Below are positions 63,101-64,000 of a stretch of 64,000 nucleotides of DNA, piece by piece (positions within the stretch are counted from its first letter, which is position 1; every line of letters begins with the position of its first letter). The notes beneath the pieces are model-generated. The model made no database searches. It worked only from the letters and a program-made list of their open reading frames with translations, and was not told the DNA's origin. The stretch comes from an uncultured bacterium (GTDB taxonomy: Bacteria > Bacillota_I > Bacilli_A > RF39 > UBA660): positions 39,987-103,986 of the forward strand of contig CAMNUE010000005.1 of NCBI GenBank assembly GCA_946560065.1. Direction: 5' to 3'. A program made the translations under genes and the position numbers.

Positions 63101-64000
63101 ATTTAATGAGAAATGATGCTAACATAGTAAATGTGTTAAAAGCATATATTGAAGGAATTGATTATAATACTACTTTAGAACCTTTAACAGCGGCAGCAGA
63201 TGCAAGACATTATAGAGATAACTTTAATGAGGTTATTAAATCTATATCTTTAGAACTTTCATTAAAATTACTTGCAAATTATGGAGATGCTATCACAATT
63301 AATAGTGAAATACTTAATAATAAAATTAAAACAGAATTAATAGATAGTGGAATAATTAATACATATATTTATGGTTATAATTATTTTAATCGATGGTATG
63401 ATTTTGAAATAGGTGGTTCTAAAGTTTCAGATTTACTATTATTTGAAACTAAGATGTTTAAAGAAGATAATAATTTAAATGATATAGTAGGTGAAGTTCT
63501 TGTTGGTAATATTGCGGTTGGATCAACAGATGGTTTCTTCAATAGTAATGTGGCTAAGTATACAGGAAGTTCAAGATTACAATATTTCTTAGATTATTTA
63601 ATTACTAATATTGGTGGCTATGATAATGTTGATGATTGGTTTACTGAATATTTTGGAGCAAGAAATATATTAGCCGAATTTGGTGTAGATAAAAATCCAA
63701 ATATATTATATCGAGGATGGTATCAACTTAAGAAAAATGGTAGAATGATACTTCCTGTTATAACATTACCTGAAAATTGTACTTATATGATTTCTGGACC
63801 TGCACATTTACAAATTGGACCTTCACAGTTGTATCATAAAGATGTAAATACTGCTGCAGGAAGAGCCGCAGTTCAAAAAAAAGTTAATGATCATTCAACT
63901 CTTGTAAAAAGACATTTGAGTACATTAGCTGGTTCATTTGATCCGGGAAAATGGAATAATTATTGTATTATGGTTTATGACTGTACTAGAATCATTACAG
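54196..64000 (+). CDS. Giant cohesin/dockerin surface protein with M26 (Zmp-type) protease region, 3' end missing
   Basis: An uninterrupted frame of at least 3268 codons running off the right edge. Order: signal peptide (1-32, cleavage near YADA); cohesin-like domain (33-~170); Ser/Glu/Thr-rich linker with no LPxTG; membrane segment 1 (267-286); Lys/Asp loop; membrane segment 2 (304-320) ending in an AEA/A signal-peptidase-like site (320-323); dockerin-like domain (~331-390, second loop DINSDGLITVTDL at 366-378); about ten tandem ~204-residue beta repeats (~400-2430); GLUG/M26_N-type region (FTGTLNGNGHKIVNLNKPLF near 2568, NCYAEGDI); and peptidase M26-like sequence with YNYFNRWYDFEIGG (~3062). 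Zmp and IgA1 proteases share an N-terminal membrane anchor and this end; the zinc HExxH would lie beyond the window. Confidence 0.85.
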   Translation, partial: MKSNNKLIRIMFVFMIAIVLLNLSVSVIYADAKDVNAHLYSNETNLVSGQEFDVILKFSDYKAIDKGLNAYKAKLVYDESVFEKVEQSNFSSLNNWEKLQYNADTGEFVAIKKSGSKSSEEVVKIRLKTKSDISDGKTTVKVNEIVTSEGKKDIFVNNEIISINLIGNKDNNPVEPTTPNNPIKPGTSENQVSSSNSGFVPSRVSESNTNTTVIGSEEIDASDETNSELDSRVSSEDDNKVEEGTKKKKSEDTSESDEKISKTNNDYLLVFAIIIGGIGFLILFIIKDSKDDENNGKDNISKTMMFILIGILSLQFVGTAEAAFYDFSKKGEVTGDDKVNYDDLNYLELHLINKKKLENKYLENADINSDGLITVTDLTLLVQKIEKTLDYEVELSKTEQDKKYVSKNDDFELLFKAKASYGARVQKVKINDIYYDVVLVDDEKDIYKVIVNSSNQAGSKEYKFSEVLLNNDKKISVNFTETIEVLKTKPVISNYIVTDDMDNSTMDISFDLKDDDDSITTSSVQILDKDGTIIEESKIKKGHNSINVKVEEGKIYNCNFVLNYNLTTDKSLEDSTGELVGSVNLIKEFQLVGDYKFSAGNFVSSNGAEFTTVFNKGQSIKIFFDSDNVTKYVPEIIKINGKNYEVSLEGSKYTSIIPGFDKFGSNKINVEKITLNNGKSFDIKDNNVIEVSIIKMIPSVSNFTVEEKEDNVIDVDFKVNNTDNALSSMIINLLDENDKLLEQTKLSAAELKGSNSINRKFKTNNLTSKYKISIIASYSLTGDDKDIKENEILYQKEFIKSFKVLIQESNSNKSYYEKGEDVLLTYKIVTNCIHDVEKIRINNKDYTVTKIGKDLYQVSYKAPTNSGVVTLNLSKVVCNGGNASSVSNITSFEVLKDAPRVDNYTQKFNSSKSKVSINFSLVDNEKSFIEGSLSLINKNGLVVSTEKVNLGKNSVDFDLEAFNSYTFKVNVTYDRDSKNDSINKISKDLIVKNIESSTDYNLEVTNLKTFKGTEESKYFEKDEKVKVTFNAKNARNADVVEVIINGRKYSVVKSSDTYQAVADGYSKSGEQALTIEKVKLANGVELEVESDNKVQIEILKDVPTVTNYQSDIDLANSKATIKFNLNDKENSLVNAEVVISDKAGKVISKKNVVKGQNTLDFNIKRDNSYTLKVNVTYDRDSKNDTINKFENKTLLSKEIKDDTDYSIVISEIKSIKDNVESKYFEKAEKIQLNLKGKSNSNLDFKEVTINGKEYSLVKSGDVYQVLVDGYAQSGIQTLTLEKVKLVNSVELDVKSNNKIQIEILKNVPTVTNYQRNIDSAKSKAVIKFNLNDSEDSLISAEAVLSDKTGKEVSKKTVVKGQNTLEFNIKRDNSYTLKVNVTYDRDSKNDTINKFENKTLLSKEIKDDTDYSIVISEIKSIKDNVESKYFEKAEKIQLNLKGKSNSNLDFKEVTINGKKYSVAKTNDSYKVVVDGYANSGEQTLTIEKIKLTNDVELEIKSNNKVNIEIFKDAPSISGYKQTIDNSKAKVEFNLNDKDKSLVSAEAVLYDEDGAVVSKKTVTSGKNSLEFTIQKSILYAFKVNVTYDRDVKNDTINKIKDKTLITKEIIDNTDYKVAITNFKAVKDNKDAKYFAKNEKINIVFQGENVSKIDVSEITVNGKKYSVVKSEDIYHVELDGYANSGEKTLTIEKIKLANNIEMDVTENNKTKVEVLKTKPVINNYNVLKNINDSSLEISFDLVDSDNASINSTLQIFDDKNKVVKEITIKKGANKFKLTVDEGKDYKAKFAVDYNLSLDAKETDKNIVGTLKLEKDLRLDIDYNFVANNFKVYNDKNEETSIFNKGKEIKVVFDSSNATTNIPNKIRINGEDYDVKLENEKYNVVIPGFENFGSNKINIEKVTLSNGKAFDIKQSLDINVIKNVPTITDLSIVDKGERVRIDFSIDDEDKALLDLEVVLYNDKDEVVEQEKLSSDEIEAKSVTKLYTGVYTATYKVKVVSNYLLTDNTSDKKENIVLSEKEIEATAKINNISAESDKRYYEKGANAILTYDIETNSSVGIKSFTINDKNYVATKLEDGRYQINYKLDSSCGVKTLKLTNVTFNNNEVVRADNTLRVEILKDLVSIDNFKQIDNINDSKVTLTFDVNDLDSSFISGEAILTARDSGISISKDIIKGKNSLVFDVEESKVYRLDVVANYDRDTNTLTTDASDNLFENSNIFTQVIQLVVDYDLNTSDLGTYKNNQSSKYFAKDEKITLRFKSNNSTEFDVTDVRVNGSKYSVVKNSDGFYQTEVDGYSSSGVKKLILEKIKLSNSKEFTLTNNNEIQVEILKDRPSVKNYNYEESVQGDVTFSFDLVDQENTISDASMFVLEEGNVIRERKIAVGHNSIAFSPKEDMSYALRVTADYDLDSNKLDNNSNSYKDSVLFENEISLGKRHLQVKDIVSAVVYTQTSDGVKGLDNVNVSDLSNLDNFIVKVSPKDMPSFYTTIESYRVADNRLKLTLKYDDVVQYDGNKKSNKLEVDAGKVNNGAIVDDSLVNLVKKINANPNGNFELTRDYDASLISPNLSTVVTEKFTGTLNGNGHKIVNLNKPLFNELEGATIKNIVFNNVKLSGASSRGTVANVGIDTTVTNVHIKGLNYTTGANHSAGMIGEATNTNVSECSVTDFIITIAGHVRVSAIIGKLTDGSIRNCYAEGDINSTQSKDGNGIGGVLGHGYGVETVENCITKIKISNNQGARLNGAVVGLFMNRASVLKNNVSLSTGQNFYSVYGNGGTVTATNNYELADSGLVSNVAALKFASVTKNQINSLFYKNDAKFDDTIWNLSSTSYDKLPRLKNSDPNGSSASSDTDSGSIYIPDYDRIKKVTGYKKSNEKLYHNIYKLMPYYDAKFLIEDSLKIASDNVLATKLIKHILPYSEGKLLTYVTVENYNTISDIKVVFDDMSVSNYKVNFKELNQNISIYEIEGLGIDYAPDSYLMRNDANIVNVLKAYIEGIDYNTTLEPLTAAADARHYRDNFNEVIKSISLELSLKLLANYGDAITINSEILNNKIKTELIDSGIINTYIYGYNYFNRWYDFEIGGSKVSDLLLFETKMFKEDNNLNDIVGEVLVGNIAVGSTDGFFNSNVAKYTGSSRLQYFLDYLITNIGGYDNVDDWFTEYFGARNILAEFGVDKNPNILYRGWYQLKKNGRMILPVITLPENCTYMISGPAHLQIGPSQLYHKDVNTAAGRAAVQKKVNDHSTLVKRHLSTLAGSFDPGKWNNYCIMVYDCTRIIT
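57685..57951 (+). repeat. 267-bp perfect direct repeat, copy 1
   Basis: Identical base for base to 58300-58566, 615 bp away, while neighbouring units are strongly diverged. This marks recent duplication or gene conversion within the repeat array. Confidence 0.9.
58300..58566 (+). repeat. 267-bp perfect direct repeat, copy 2
   Basis: Second copy of the repeat at 57685-57951; differences begin at once on both sides (for example 57684 T versus 58299 C). Confidence 0.9.

Noticed and set aside
1..64000. Mycoplasma-type code with TGA as Trp
   Set aside because: Trp is encoded by TGG in core genes, and several genes (holB, metG, pth, argS neighbour) stop at TGA at the expected family end.
1..64000. 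tRNA, tmRNA, RNase P RNA or rRNA genes
   Set aside because: Scanning for T-arm GTTCGAATC-type sequences and known conserved cores gave no convincing candidate in the window.
1..64000. Insertion sequences, prophage or integrase genes
   Set aside because: No transposase, integrase or terminal inverted repeat with target duplication was recognised; gene content is core chromosomal apart from the giant surface protein.

Overview
The window is low-GC (visibly AT-rich, A/T-ending codons) bacterial chromosome around the replication origin of an uncultured member of the Bacilli/Mollicutes side of the Firmicutes, perhaps a gut RF39-like or Erysipelotrichia-like lineage. The reasons are the classic gene order rnpA-rpmH-dnaA-dnaN-recF-gyrB-gyrA on one side and yidC-jag-mnmE-mnmG-rsmG-noc-parA-parB on the other, T-box control of metG, a small SRP RNA, and homologues of ComK, BofA and RicT. 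Trp is TGG and TGA ends several genes, so this is code 11 and not the mycoplasma code. The species cannot be named from sequence alone.

Layout. 1-5.1 kb: the 5' part of argS with a DUF1934 gene (minus strand), then a class A penicillin-binding protein, a LemA-family protein and pta (plus strand). 5.2-11.4 kb (minus): one compact operon, read from high to low coordinate: DHH phosphodiesterase, rplI, dnaB, M23 endopeptidase, walJ, rlmH, ung. 11.5-14.5 kb (minus): rpsF-ssb-rpsR and ychF-laccase-domain protein. 14.8-21.9 kb (minus): AbgT transporter, DUF951, MscS, parB, parA, noc, a ProX-type deacylase, rsmG. 21.9-29.4 kb (minus): mnmG, mnmE, an apparently frameshifted zincin gene, jag, yidC, rnpA, rpmH. 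29.4-29.9 kb: dnaA-proximal origin region. 29.9-38.9 kb (plus): dnaA, dnaN, a comK homologue, recF, gyrB, gyrA. 38.9-40.35 kb: a gene-free AT-rich block. 40.35-52.2 kb (plus): SRP RNA, tadA, dnaX, ebfC, recR, bofA-like, holB, ricT, trmN6-like, rsmI, pth, mfd, an unknown protein, a GNAT protein. 52.2-54.1 kb: T-box and metG. 54.2 kb to the right edge: the first 3268 codons of a giant surface protein whose 3' end is outside the window. Most genes point away from 29.4-29.9 kb on both sides, as expected for bidirectional replication from there.

The most striking element is the gene-free block at 38.9-40.35 kb. It holds six copies of the ParB site parS (core GTTTCACGTGAAAC), three copies of the Noc-binding site ATTTCCCGGGAAAT, and at least nine DnaA-box-like TTATCCACA/TTTCCACA sequences; five of the parS copies have a DnaA-box-like sequence just downstream. 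The same window encodes ParA, a ParB with parS-type specificity residues and a Noc with mostly NBS-type residues, so a compact centromere, occlusion and initiator-binding locus and its readers are all visible. The second striking element is the giant protein. It begins with a signal peptide and a cohesin-like domain, followed by two membrane segments (the second ending in a signal-peptidase-like AEA/A site), a dockerin-like domain, about ten tandem ~204-residue beta-type repeats, and a GLUG/M26 region typical of the ZmpB/IgA1-protease family.

All family assignments were made by eye from translated sequence; no database search was run.
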